A stretch of DNA of 64,000 nt. Source: Sinotaia quadrata (lineage: Eukaryota; Mollusca; Gastropoda; Architaenioglossa; Viviparidae). Location of the stretch: positions 49,257,701 through 49,321,700 of the forward strand of contig CM054184.1 in NCBI GenBank assembly GCA_028829895.1, given 5' to 3'. Made by a program: the position numbers and the translations under genes. Positions 35,980-48,606 of the stretch are shown here, piece by piece (position 1 is the first letter of the stretch; every line of letters begins with the position of its first letter). A model generated the notes under the pieces. That model saw nothing but the letters and a program-made list of their open reading frames with translations, had not been told where the DNA came from and did not search any database.

Positions 35980-37815
35980 CTTGCCAATTCTTTGCTCTGC
36001 TTTCCATGTGCTACAGTTTTCATAATCATAGATCATGTGAATCTCTTGGTCATAAAATATCACATGTGAATGCAACTTGGTTTTCTGTTTCACAATAGAA
36101 TTGTTCACAAATGTTGTAGGCCAAGGCCAATCACGAGTGAATCTTTGAAGCAAAGCACGTATGAGTGAATATTTGTTTTCTTACAAAGAAAGAATATGAT
36201 CTACTGAAAATAAATTACGTGACCAACTGTTTCCTTGTTTGTGAAAATAAAGGGCATATAGTTTTGTGACCATTTCATTCTGCTACGTGACCAAAAACCT
36301 ACTATCTTGAAGCTAGCATGGCTCAAGAAAATGTCCAAATACATTTACTGAATGTTTTCTGCCGTGCCATAAACAAAAATAATAAATTATTGGTTATCTG
36401 ATATCAGAACCCTAATTTATGAATAAAAGCATTAATCAATTAAAACGTAATGTGAAAATTACTTCCTGTAAAGCCGAAAATGCAGATTACTACATTAACC
36501 TAACTTAAATATAAATTCTAAATATTTTGAATTTTATTTTCTTCAATTATGACAAAATTTAATCCTAAATTTTGCCGTTTAATCTTCGTAAGCCGTTTTG
36601 GACAGCCAACTTTGGACCTGTCTGGGTCCTGAAGAACAAAGAGTGTAAATTGAACAGCTGCGGTCCGCGTAACTCGAGTGTTCGATCGAGGCTCACGGTA
36701 AGAGCGCTCTGATGACATAACCGCTCGTATATATATTGTTCTTATTTGAACTCCTAGTAATTGTTCTAGGCAACGTACTGAAATTATTCATTTTTCTAAT
36801 TGTATAATCTCCTAGTAACTGTTCCAGAGAATTAAAACATGATTAATGTCCCTAATTAATAAGATTAGTGTGATAAGCTTTTGAGATATCTGTGAATCTC
36901 TAACACCTCGCCTTGAGTGAAATTCAATTGCTATTCTATTTTTCACACGATTTATTATTGTTTCTTTTCTTTTAATAAATTGTTATTATTTTACCTATCC
37001 ATTCTCGTTATTTCTAAAGAGGGGTAAATGTGTAGTTGACGGTGGGGGTTCAGCCAATGACGTAATAACGACGACAATGACGGTCTAAAGACACATTTCT
37101 TAGGGTAGGTCCGTCATCGAATTGGGAGATAATGTGAGGGCGAAGACAACGACTCTTAGACGGACGAGATAGTTCAGCTAGGGCCGGTTATCTTGGACAA
37201 GTAATACTTGGGGGAAGGAGGTAATTAGTGACGTACCCCAGGGCTTGACTTAGTCACTCCCAGACCGCGAAAGACAAAGACCCTGTCGTGGCTATAATGT
37301 ATGATTGCAGGAGCGAAGAAATTGAATGTGGAGAAATTATTTTATTACACATTATTACACATTAACGCAATGAGAGACACCATGTCAGCTATATTTTTTT
37401 TTTGCTTTTGATGTACCTACAAACGAAATAAATAACAACAAAATAATATACACTCGTATTGTAATATAACTCATAAAACTGTTACAAGCTAGGTGGCATA
37501 TTCAACAACCCACACATGGTTTTCACACAGTACTTTAGCTTTCACACCATACGAAAAGTTCTGATTTCTCGGTTAACTAGCAACAAACTATCTGATATGC
37601 CCTCTCCTCCCTTGACTGGGGAAGGGGAGTTTCGATATTGAGCAGTCCATCTGATGTAGTGGTGGTCCTTGGGTACAGAGAGGAGAGTTAAGTCTGTTTG
37701 GAGGAAGGAAAGAGGAAGGAAAGAGGAAGGAGAACATGTGAAGATGAAACGTCCCACGAAAGCTCCGGAGGTGAAAGAATGTTAGCAAAACCATCACCTA
37801 CAGACTACGCTGACG
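35979..37815. other. Longest block without an array
   Basis: 1.8 kb of non-repetitive DNA. The minus frames at 36518-36718 and 37542-37797 are unrecognised. A GGAAAGA-rich patch is at 37697-37730. No gene is supported. Confidence 0.5.
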
Positions 37816-38778
37816 TAGGTGTTTCCCAAGATTGCTTTAACCGTCACGAAGTGACAATACTGTTGTAGCTGTGAACCCCAAGAATGTCTTGACCGTCACG
37901 AAGTGACAATACTGTTGTAGCTGTGAACCCCAAGGATGTCTTGACCGTCACGAAGTGACAATACTGTTGTAGCTGTGAACCCCAAGGATGTCTTGATCGT
38001 CATGAAGTGACGCAGTGTATCCTACGTTTGTCTTGACCGTCACGAAGTGATTATTCTGGTGTAGCAGTGCATCCCAAGATTGTCTTGACTGTCACGAAAT
38101 GACTATATTAGTGTAGCTGTGCATCCCAAGATTGTCTTGACTGTTACGAAATGACTATATTAGTGTAGCTGTGCATCCCAAGGTTGTCTTGACTGTCACG
38201 AAATGACTATATTAGTGTAGCTGTGCATCCCAAGGTTGTCTTGACTGTCACGAAATGACTATATTAGTGTAGCTGTGCATCCCAAGATTATCTTGACTGT
38301 CACGAAATGACTATATTAGTGTAGCTGTGCATCCCAAGGTTATCTTGACTGTCACGAAATGACTATATTAGTGTAGCAGTGCATCCCAAGATTGTCTTGA
38401 CTGTCACGAAATTACTATATTAGTGTAGCTGTGCAACCCATGATTGTCTTGACTGTCACGAAATGACTATATTAGTGTAGCTGTGCAATCCATGATTGTC
38501 TTGACTGTCACGAAATGACTATATTAGTGTAGCTGTGCAATCCATGATTGTCTTGACTGTAACGAAATGACTATATTAGTGTAGCTGTGCAATCCATGAT
38601 TGTCTTGACTGTAACGAAATGATTATATTAGTGTAGCTATGCATCCCAAAATTGCTGTGACATTCAAGAAGTGACATTATTGATGTAGCAGTGTATCCCA
38701 AGATGGCCTTAATCGTCAAGAAGTGACTATGCTGATTTAGCAATCAATTCCAAGATAGACTGCAACCTCACGAAGCCC
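37816..38778. repeat. 52-bp minisatellite, about 18 copies, with a small palindrome
   Basis: The unit reads gtagctgtgcatcccaagat + tgtcttgactgtcacgaaatgactatattagt. Leftmost copies contain GTCAC-GAA-GTGAC, a five-base-pair hairpin that is broken (aaatgac) in the rest. Both ends are more diverged than the middle. Confidence 0.97.
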
Positions 38779-39384
38779 CAAGACAAGTTTTTGTCTATAA
38801 TTCTAATCAAATGCCTTAGCTACAGACTTGTCCATTCAGGGTCACTGTTGTGTCTGCAGTCAAATTGAGAGTGAACAATGAAGGTGTGATGTAGATATGT
38901 AATGTGGTTTGTGGACAACTGCGTGTGATTATGTAAGTGCGTACACAGTTTTGTATGTATGTTTGTGTGTGTTTTTCATGTACGTATGTGCGTGTTATAT
39001 GCATGTATGCGAGTGTGTCTGGCTGTGGTGTGTATGTGTTCTATAAATATATATGCGGGGATGGTGGGGTTTTAGGAAACATAATTGTATCAAAATATGT
39101 TTATAAAATTGTACCTTTAAAAACCAAAGTATTTCTAGGTACATTTGAATTAATCAGAGTTATAATCTTTAACACCAATACCTGTACCAAGAGTTTAACA
39201 TGAGAACAATTTACAAATATAAGACCTGAAAATATGACGATATTTCACTTTTGGCATCGTCATAATCAAGTCTAGTACAGGTAGCTATTCGCGGGTGCCA
39301 ATAACAGCATTAAATTATTACCAAAGGTCACATTAAACTTTGAATAGTGTCACATTAACTCTAAATTAAAAGTGTCGAACAGTT
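38779..39384. other. Unique DNA with a GT-rich patch
   Basis: A patch of GTATGT/GTGTGT is at 38950-39035. Frames at 38816-39203 follow it. No gene is recognised. Confidence 0.5.
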
Positions 39385-39500
39385 ATATAAATCTTAACTA
39401 TGGCTAATGTTAACATTGAGTTGTAGTGAGTGTCGAAATGTCAGTATAAATATTAACTATGGCTAATGTTAATACTGAGTTGGTGGAGTCGAAAAATCAG
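39385..39500. repeat. Two-copy duplication, about 62 bp
   Basis: Both copies contain aactatggctaatgttaa and a tgagttg..gtcgaaa..tcagtat segment. Confidence 0.85.
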
Positions 39501-40510
39501 TATTTATTTCGCTAATTTCGACAGCATTATCTTTGCTTTATTTTTTTAAAATGTTGTTGATCATACTAATGCTGCATTGGTTTGTTGGTTGTTGCTGTCG
39601 CTGACTTAAGTAGTAAATAAACGTACCGCTTCGATGTTGAGTTTTGAGTATTACCAAAGCAAACGAGCATGAAATTGAGCAACTTATTTTGACTCTGTTA
39701 GGTATAAGTAACTTGGGACGATATGGATTAAATAACTCCTCTCAAGCCAAGCAAACACTGCTTGTATTCAATGCATATAAAGCAAAAACAAAACATACTT
39801 CTTTTCTTTTTTTTGTCTCTATACAGAGAAGGGAGGGGGTAGAACCACGTTGAAAGAAGTTTATTGTCTTTCCTGGCGCTTGTTGTAAAGCATGGCTCGG
39901 GAGCGCTTGTGTGGCTTGCCAAGTCTGCGATGGCTGCTGTCACGTGATAGCGATTTCATGAAGGTCACAGTGGCTTACCTTCCTACCTACCTGGCTAAGA
40001 AATATTTAGCCCACATGCGTTCATTTAAGGAGAATTAGTGCTCCATACACAGGTATCGGAGGTGTTGCGACCACCTAAATTATTAAGAAGATTAGAATGG
40101 TGTGAACTTTGTAGTTATCAACGCCCACTCCCGCTAAGTCGACAAGATGGTGAAAGCTAGGATGCAAACAGTTTCAGTGACTTCTACAAAGATATTAACT
40201 TCTAAACGTGATCTTGTAGTTAATATGCATCATTGCGTCGTGACGATTGATGACGTAACGTAACCCTGTATGTCACATGTAACTGTTTGTGGTATGTTTC
40301 AAAGACGGAGGAAAAAAGTGCTCACGTGTTTACACTACCTGTATATGTTAAAGTCTTTGTATTTACTTACAATGTGATGAAACTTACGGATGTGTTTAAC
40401 ATATCAGTATGTTAGGACGATGATGAATTTATTTACCTGAATATGTCTGCATCTGTTTATATAGGTACATACAGGTGTTGGGTGGTGTATGGAATGCAGA
40501 CACTAAAGCG
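39501..40510. other. Unique DNA
   Basis: A 48-codon plus frame at 39892-40038 starts with ATG and has a balanced composition (MARERLCGLPSL...). It has no recognised family and no splice support. Confidence 0.45.
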
Positions 40511-40830
40511 TCACTGTAGCTGTTTTTATCAGTATGTGTGGTTGTTATCTGTAGACTGTCTACTGTCACTGTAACTGTTTTTATCAGTATGTGTGGTTGT
40601 TATCTGTAGACTGTCTAGTGTCACTGTAGCTGTTTTTATCAGTATGTGTGGTTGTTATCTGTAGACTGTCTAGTGTCACTGTAACTGTTTTTATCAGTAT
40701 GTGTGGTTGTTATCTGTAGACTGTCTAGTGTCACTGTAACTATTTTTATCAGTATGTGTGGTTGTTATCTGTAGACTGTCTAGTGTCACTGTAACTGTTT
40801 GGTTGTTACCTGTATGTGTGGTTGTTACCT
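40511..40830. repeat. 55-bp minisatellite, about 5.3 copies
   Basis: The unit starts tcactgtagctgtttttatc and contains tagactgtctagtg. It is the first of three linked arrays. Confidence 0.97.
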
Positions 40831-41305
40831 ACAGACTGTCTATTTCAGTAAAGCTATCTGTATTAACTAGTGTCGCTGTAGACTGTCTATTTCAGTAAAG
40901 CTATCTGTATTAACTAGTGTCGCTGTAGACTGTCTATTTCAGTAAAGCTATCTGTATTAACCAGTGTCGCTGTAGACTGTCTATTTCAGTAAAGCTATCT
41001 GTATTAACTAGTGTCGCTGTAGACTGTCTATTTCAGTAAAGCTATCTGTATTAACTAGTGTCGCTGTAGACTGTCTATTTCAGTAAAGCTATCTGTATTA
41101 ACTAGTGTCGCTGTAGACTGTCTATTTCAGTAAAGCTATCTGTATTAACTAGTGTCGCTGTAGACTGTCTATTTCAGTAAAGCTATCTGTATTAACTAGT
41201 GTCGCTGTAGACTGTCTATTTCAGTAAAGCTATCTGTATTAACTAGTGTCGCTGTAGACTGTCTATTTCAGTAAAGCTATCTGTATTAACTAGTGTCGCT
41301 GTAGC
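40831..41305. repeat. 47-bp minisatellite, about 10 copies
   Basis: The unit starts gtagactgtctatttcagta. It is almost perfectly homogeneous (one ccagtg variant) and shares 'tagactgtct' with the 55-bp unit. Confidence 0.98.
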
Positions 41306-41454
41306 TGTCTATATTGGCGCGTGAGGTTTGTGGATATAGACAGTTCTTAGTATAACTGTTTATATTAGTACGTGTGATTTTGCCTGTAGACAGTCTAGTG
41401 TCACTGTGACTGTTATTAATATGTGAGGCTGTTTGGGGATATATACGTGTAGAC
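41306..41454. repeat. Diverged linker of the same repeat family
   Basis: Contains worn copies of 'gtcactgtgactgtt..att' and 'agacagtctagtg', intermediate between the arrays on either side. Confidence 0.7.
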
Positions 41455-42113
41455 TGTGCCCAATGTCACTAGCTGTCTGCATTAGTAAGTGAAGTTTGTA
41501 GATCTAATGTCACTAGCTGTCCGCATTAGTAAGTGAAGTTTGTAGATCTAATGTCACTAGCTGTCCGCATTAGTAAGTGAAGTTTGTAGATCTAATGTCA
41601 CTAGCTGTCCGCATTAGTAAATGAAGTTTGTAGATCTAATGTCACTAGCTGTCTGCATTAGTAAGTGAGGTTTTTGTAGTTATAATGTCACTAGCTGTCT
41701 GCATTAGTAAGTGAGGTTTTTGTAGTTATAATGTCACTAGCTGTCTGCATTAGTAAGTGAAGTTTGTAGATCTAATGTCACTAGCTGTCTGCATTAGTAA
41801 GTGAGGTTTTTGTAGTTATAATGTCACTAGCTGTCTGCATTAGTAAGTGAGGTTTTTGTAGTTATAATGTCACTAGCTGTCTGCATTAGTAAGTGAAGTT
41901 TGTAGATCTAATGTCACTAGCTGTCCGCATTAGTAAGTGAGGTTTGTAGTTATAATGTCACTAGCTGTCCGCATTAGTAAGTGAGGTTTTTGGTTATGTC
42001 ACTAGCTGTCCGCATTAGTAAGTGAGGTTTTTAGTTATGTCACTAGCTGTCCGCATTAGTAAGTGAGGTTTTTAGTTATGTCACTAGCTGTCCGCATTAG
42101 TAAGTATGGTTGT
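41455..42113. repeat. 38-46 bp minisatellite, about 15 copies
   Basis: The unit starts aatgtcactagctgtctgca and continues ttagtaagtgaagtttgtag. Three length variants (44, 46 and 38 bp) are arranged in blocks. Confidence 0.97.
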
Positions 42114-42727
42114 TGGTGAAAGTATTTCATATATACATAGAATCTCTAATCCTTGCAGCTACCAGTAATATTCTTATACTGTTGGCGGATACACGTAGCT
42201 ATAGACACAAGAAAATATAATTTCCTTGTAGCTTATTGTGTTGGTACTGTAACCCTGTGGATATAAAAAAATAAAAAATAAAAAACACCATAAACTTGTT
42301 AAAATGTCTATAACACCAGTACGTAATAGTACGTAATTACTGTTTACGACATTAGCATCTATAGCCACTGTAAACAAAAGTATTTTAATCCTCGTCAAAT
42401 CTGCAGTCGGGGTTTGTTGGGAAAGTTTATTTCCATTGGAGGGAATGACAGCATTTCCTACCAATAAAACGTATCACGTACTAATTGTCAATGAATATGT
42501 TTAGATGAATGATAGTATTCATTACTATATTAGAAATTTGCGTAGATCTGATTTTTTTTTAAAAACTGAATTTGTTTCCACTTTTTCTTAACGTCTGTTA
42601 ACACTTTCAACACTTTGTTTTATTTATGGGCACGTACTGATACGCGTGTTGTATTTACGTTCGACTACGCTATGCGTGCGCAATATCTGTATAATATACA
42701 GGAAAGGGTGCAAATTATTGAAGAGAT

Positions 42728-42729
<2 letters not shown>
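42114..42729. other. Unique DNA
   Basis: Minus frame 42174-42464 (96 codons) is unrecognised. Confidence 0.5.
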
Positions 42730-42814
<85 letters not shown>

Positions 42815-42831
42815 GTGTTTGTGTGTGTGTG
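42730..42831. repeat. (GT)n microsatellite
   Basis: About 42 uninterrupted GT units, then a TTGTG break. Confidence 0.98.
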
Positions 42832-42869
42832 AAAGTTAACGCGAGACTACATATTTTAGGATTCGAAGA

Positions 42870-42924
<55 letters not shown>
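42870..42924. repeat. (CTAT)n microsatellite
   Basis: About 13 units. Confidence 0.98.
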
Positions 42925-43084
42925 GTGTTAATTCCATGCATATGCCTAAGGCATACACACATATATCCATATTCAATAATGCTCATATTTGCTTGTACTT
43001 TTTTGTGACCGATTGTGTAAAGTTTTATGAAACAATTTTTAAATTTAATTTCAAGTGCTCTGATACTTCCACTGGACCACATTT

Positions 43085-43740
43085 TACGTTTGCGTTTATT
43101 GAATCTGTATATGTGTTTATTGAGTCTCTATGTGTGTTTATTGAGTCTGTATGTGTGCTTATCGAGTCTGTATATGTGTTTATTGGGTTTGTTTGCATGC
43201 TTATGTTCACTTGGTATATACTTGTGTTTATTTTGATCTCTGTTTACACATTTGTGTTTCTTTAGTATATACTTGCGTTTATTATGTCTTTATTTGCATA
43301 TTTATTAGGTATATATTTGCATTTGTTTATGTTTATTAGATATATATTTGCATAGTTATGTTTATTAGCTCTATATTTGCATATTTATGTTTATTAGTTC
43401 TAGATTTGCATCTTTATGTTTATTTGGTCTAGATTTGCATATTTATGTTTATTAGCTCTATATTTGTATATTTATGTTTATTAGTTCTAGATTTGCATCT
43501 TTATGTTTATTTGGTCTAGATTTTCATATTTATGTTTATTAGTCTATATTTGCATATTTATGTTTATTAGTTCTAGATTTGCATGCTTATGTTTATTTGC
43601 TCTAGATTTGCATATTATATGTTCTTTAGATCTATATTTGCCTATGTATGTGTTTATTAGGTCTGTATTTGCATATTTATATTGATTAGATCTATATTTG
43701 CATGTTTATGTTTATTAGGTCTATATTTGCATATTTGCAT
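43085..43740. repeat. Diverged 30-33 bp minisatellite, about 20 copies
   Basis: Units read tctatatttgcatatttatg + tttattagt, with older 'tgtgtttattgagtctgtat' units on the left. Confidence 0.9.
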
Positions 43741-44237
43741 TTCTTAACCTGCAGTCATAATGTTATCTCTTACGTTTAAATGACGCAGGAAGGCATTTAT
43801 GCAAACGTGAGAATATTACTTTCACCAGAGGCAGTTTAGATATGACCAGAACATTTCAACGATGCCATAGTTTTTTGTTGTTTTTTTCTCTCGAAAAAAG
43901 AGTATTTGTCTGAGTCCAGCTGAGCGGAGCAGACGATAATTTTGTCTGGGCTTAGAGAGCGAATGTATTTACTGAAGCAAGATTCAAACGCAAGATGTTT
44001 ACCGGTCGACGCAAAGAAAATAAAATTGAAGAAATAAATTCTAAGAGTGAGTATTGTGACATGTCATTTAAACTTAGTCTACCTTTATTTTAGTCACCAT
44101 TTAAACGTTGAGTTTAATTGGTTTTGACGGAAATGTCACGTGACGAAAAGCACTACTGCAGTTTAGAACCAGGTGCTTGTGAGAGTTAACCGAGGTCTGG
44201 AAACCGTTGGCACCCTACACCCCTTCCCCCTACGCTG
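43741..44237. other. Unique DNA
   Basis: Nothing is recognised. Confidence 0.5.
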
Positions 44238-44430
44238 TTTGCATTCTATCTGAGGAAGGCATACATTATTGTGTTTACAGTTTGTAATGACACATTATTG
44301 AAATATGTGTTAGCTTGCTGTCTGAGGAAGGTATTGATTATTGTGTTAAGAGTTTGTCTCGATACAATGTATTGAAATACGTGTTCGCATGTTGTCTGGA
44401 CAAAATATTGAGTAATGCTCACATTATGAC
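44238..44430. repeat. Diverged 82-bp repeat, 2.3 copies
   Basis: Units contain tctgaggaaggcatacatta and attgaaatatgtgtt.gc. Confidence 0.85.
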
Positions 44431-44442
44431 TGCACAAAGCTT

Positions 44443-44965
44443 AGAACATTGTTTTCAGCTTCAGTCTGTAACAGGTATAGACCATATTACTCGCATTCTA
44501 GCTGGATATGGTATATAATTATAGGTCACTTGGCTCAGTTTATGTCTAGGATATGTTTAGACCACGATGCTCCCATTCTCTCTCCAATGTATAGAAAACT
44601 GTGCTCCAGTTCAGTCTGTCATAAGTATGGATCATGGTACTCCCATTCTAACTGTACAAGAGAACAATGTGCTCCAGTTCAGTCTGTCATAAGTATGGAG
44701 CACGGTACTCCCATTCTCTCTCCAATGTATAGAACATTGTGCTCCAGTTCAGTCTGTCATAAGTATGGAGCACGGTACTCCCATGCTCTCTCCATTGTAT
44801 AGAACATTGTGCTCCAGTTCAGTCTGTCATAAGTATGGAGCACGGTACTCCCATTTTCTCTCCAATGTATAGAACATTGTGCTCCAGTTCAGTCTGTCAT
44901 AAGTATGGAGCATGGTGCTCACATTCTAACTGTACAAGAGAACAATGTGCTCCAGTTCAGTCTGG
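44443..44965. repeat. 70-bp minisatellite, about seven copies
   Basis: The unit starts attgtgctccagttcagtct. Plus-strand frames with CAPVQSV/SSSVCHKYG repeats are artefacts. Confidence 0.95.
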
Positions 44966-45597
44966 ATTATGCACAGTTAATGTTCACTCTCGAACTAGAG
45001 TGTGTGTGGGTGTACGACACCCTTCTCCCATAGAGTACTACTACTTCCTTTGTTACCTTTCCTTTCTTAACTACAAAATAACCGGCACACATTTGTTTTT
45101 TATACAAAAAGCAGCCCGACAAAAGGTCAATGTAACAATATATTTTTATCCACAAAACAAAAGCGTGCTGTTAAGTACAGTTCGACATTAATTATCTTGC
45201 AAAGTTATTCGTCCTCATAAAAACATTTTGACAGTATTCATCTTTCTATCTTAATCCTCCTTTAAATAAGTACACAACAGAAATGGCCTTTAAGAAGAAG
45301 TCAATCATTCACATGAAATAGCCACTTAATTAATCGTCAATCGATCAAACAAGCAGCCAGTCAGTAAAATCAAAGTGTTAGTTTAACAAAGATTTTGTTA
45401 TGGTTTAGCATTCCTTAATCTATTAGATAATTAGAAGGGTGAATGTGATAAAGGAAGGAATGCAATAATAGAATGAATTAATGCTAAGAAAGAGTTTAGT
45501 GACTGTAGGAATTAGCTAACGAATGGCTTAAGTATAATTTTCTGGTTGGCTACGTGAGTTAAAGTAATGAAGCATAATTTTAAAGTTTATTAATACA
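44966..45597. other. Unique DNA
   Basis: Nothing is recognised. Confidence 0.5.
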
Positions 45598-45901
45598 AGT
45601 CTTCGCATACTCACAAACACACACACGAGAAGCCTTCGCATGCTCACAAACACACACACGAGAAGTACTCGCATACTCACAAACACACACACGAGAAGTA
45701 CTCGCATACTCACAAACACACACACGAGAAGTACTCGCATACTCACAAACACACACACGAGAAGTACTCGCATACTCACAAACACACACACGAGAAGTAC
45801 TCGCATACTCACAAACACACACACGAGAAGTACTCGCATACTCACAAACGCACACACGCGAAGTACTCGCATACTCACAAACGCACACACGCGAAGTACA
45901 A
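45598..45901. repeat. 33-bp minisatellite, about 9 copies
   Basis: The unit is cttcgcatactcacaaacac + acacacgagaagta. The 33-bp period opens frames on both strands with 11-residue repeats (for example NTHTRSTRILT). Composition points to repeat DNA, not a gene. Confidence 0.97.
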
Positions 45902-46310
45902 GCTGCCTGTGAGAAGTGTCTATATAAGTGAACTACATAATGGATGACTATTTTAATGATTATTAAGTGGTGCCACCACCTCTCCCCACCACCTCTCCCC
46001 ACCACCTTCAATCCAAAAGTAATAAAAGCTACTTATGAGAAGTGCGTAAGTCCATTTATTTTTTACATGTTTGTTTTGTTTTTGTTTTTGACAGAAGAAA
46101 AACATTACACTGACACCAAGAAAAATGTTAAAATGAGATGTTACTGAGTAATTTACGTTTAACCAGGGATCTGTGACGTAAGCACTTCTGTAAAACATGC
46201 GATCGTGTTGAACAAACGACCGAAAGACAACGAATCTCAACGCTATCCCATGATGCCACATTTCTCTCTTTATGTAGTCTGAGAAGACCTTACCATTCTC
46301 TAGCTTCCTG
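45902..46310. other. Unique DNA
   Basis: A short (CCACCTCTCCCCA)2 repeat lies at 45972-46003. No gene. Confidence 0.5.
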
Positions 46311-46445
46311 ACCTTTAAATAGTCTACTTACCTCTACTCTTTAAATAGTAGACTGGTCTTAATATAGCACACCAATCTTTAAATAACCTACGAATCTGCA
46401 AATAGATTATCCTTCAAATAGTCGAGTGATCTTTAAATAGTGCAC
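46311..46445. repeat. Diverged short repeat with ctttaaatagt core
   Basis: Six or more 'ctttaaatagtctac' words at irregular 20-30 bp spacing. Confidence 0.75.
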
Positions 46446-46965
46446 ATATATTGAAATAATTGGAAGGTGCGTGAATGGCCTTACGTCATTAAAAAAACAG
46501 CGTATTAGCACGTTCACATACTGACGCCAGAAGGGGCGTGGCTTGATCATGTTATTAGGATTGGAAAACTGTGTTTAACTAAATATTATATTTGGAAAGA
46601 AGGAAAGAATTTGTTGTGAAAGAGGAGTTATTAGTTACTTTATAAATCTTCAAAATGTTTATTTCAACCACACCAGTGGCACAAAAAATACACAATAATT
46701 TGCACATAATGGACATCGTCTCTCACGTAATAATGAACGAACGTATTATACGTATTATACGTATTAAAAAGGTTATTTTGCTGACCATATCTTATTTGAC
46801 CTTGAAGAATTTTACCTAAACTTGGCGGACATAATAACGGTGTTATTTAAACTTGAACAATCGAGGACTTGATTAGGACATTTCTTCTTAATTAATGCAA
46901 AAAGACACACGTGTCACTTTACTCTACGGACAGGACACGGACAAGATGATTCCTACGTCATATTA
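46446..46965. other. Unique DNA
   Basis: Nothing is recognised beyond three 'acgtattat' words at 46741-46765. Confidence 0.5.
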
Positions 46966-47132
46966 GCGGACACGTTAACATTTGCACTACTCTCTTGGAC
47001 AAGACACGGACATATATTTCTTAGCTAATACTGGCTGGACAACACGATAACATTTGCACTATTCTCTTGGGCAAGACACGGACATATATTTCTTAGCTAA
47101 TACTGGCTGGACAACACGATAAGATTTGCACT
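46966..47132. repeat. 72-bp minisatellite, 2.3 copies
   Basis: Units contain acatttgcactattctcttg and catatatttcttagctaata. Confidence 0.95.
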
Positions 47133-48333
47133 ATGTCGTTTCACTAAGCTCTTGGACAAAATATATGACGGCACTCGACTGTAAGAAAACACCAGTTATC
47201 CACTAGTAGAGGCAATGTGAGATGATGTCAGCAAAACATACAATACTGTTTTGGTGATTTTCGTCTGATGCTGCTGTAACACGTAGCAGACGACATTATC
47301 TTGCCTGCTTGTTGTGTCACGTTCTCAGTCACGCGGTAAACTTTGCTCATCGCAGTTTACGAACTTCGAAAGTTACAGAAGCAGAGCTTCCATAATCAAG
47401 GTGGCTACGTATGGAAACAATTGGCTATTAATTGTGAAGGAATGAAAGAAAGACAAGAATAATTAATTTTGGTGGGTCATCAATTCACTCTCCAGTACAA
47501 GCACAGTACGTACACTTAATTATTTTAAAAATCAAAATGTTAATCCCAAATTAAATCCCTTTAGCGTCAACTTAAGTAAAAAACTGAAAAAAATCGCGAG
47601 ATCACAATTTTCCTTGCGAACGGAAGTTACCGGCCTTTGAAGCGAGGACGCGATGATGTCACGGCAAATTACGAAATACCTTTCATGGCAGCTGTTGGTT
47701 CCAGACGATAGGAAACCAGTTACAGACTGCCGAGGCAATCCCAGTCACCCGCTCTTTCAGAGGTTAGCATTGCTGTTAACGAATATATTTTTTTAATGAT
47801 TTTAATTAGCAACGTACTAGAAAATATCTGAATTAAGTTGTTTGAATTTTTTGAAAGAAAGAAAAAAGTATATTATCTTCTCCACGTTTATACGGAATCA
47901 CATCAAAAAGAAATTACCTATTAAATCATAATTTAATTACAGTTAGAGAGAGTCTGATAATCAAGTCTGATAATCAAGTCTGATAATCAAGTCTGAAATC
48001 TAACGGGAACCTCGACAGAAAGGCACTTCAAGGAAACGAAATTCCAGGTCGCGGGTTCAGACAGGTGTCTGCCGAACTAAGACAGTTTAAATATAATCGT
48101 AGAATTTCTATAAGCTCTCGTCACATAATTAACACTAATGAGACACATACTCATTATTATTACTGTAAGTCAAACAGCTTAAATCAAGACGAATGTTTGG
48201 ATTCCCTCTCATATTGTAAGCGTGTACAGATTCAACTGAAAATATCTCACTTGCTACGGGGGAATACATTTCATTTAACTTTAGTCCACACAGCTGAGCC
48301 TTTCATAAGGGTTAGATTTAGACACACATCGGA
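47133..48333. other. Unique DNA with a 13-bp triplet repeat
   Basis: Three copies of tctgataatcaag lie at 47953-47995. A tRNA-like B-box word (gggttcagac) is near 48053 without a partner. Frames at 47532-47738 and 48065-48343 are unrecognised. Confidence 0.5.
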
Positions 48334-48434
48334 CTATACTTAGACATACTTATGAGCTAGATGATGACACACTTCAGATTAGACTTAGACATACTTATGA
48401 GCTAGATGATGACACACTTCAGATTAGACTTAGC
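48334..48434. repeat. 46-bp minisatellite, 2.2 copies
   Basis: The unit contains acttagacatacttatgagc + tagatgatgacacac. Confidence 0.93.
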
Positions 48435-48518
48435 AATACATATGGACTAGATAAAATTAATTAAAAAAAACCCCATAATTTGTGTCCGCACGGGTCATTG
48501 GTAACACTTGGTACCCGA

Positions 48519-48606
48519 ACAGAAAGTAGACACACATTATCCATAGCCAATAAGCAGTACAGAAAGTAGACATACATTATCCATAGTCAATAAGCAGTAC
48601 AGAAAG
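48519..48606. repeat. 41-bp minisatellite, two copies plus part
   Basis: The unit starts cagaaagtagacacacatta. Confidence 0.93.

Noticed and set aside
39892..40038. 48-codon ATG frame (MARERLCGLPSL...)
   Set aside because: Reasonable composition but too short, with no homologue I know and no flanking splice sites I can defend.
45580..46011. 143-codon minus-strand frame with 11-residue repeats
   Set aside because: It is the 33-bp CA-rich minisatellite, and the opposite strand is open as well.
48040..48090. tRNA-like B box (gcgggttcagac)
   Set aside because: No A box and no acceptor-stem pairing.
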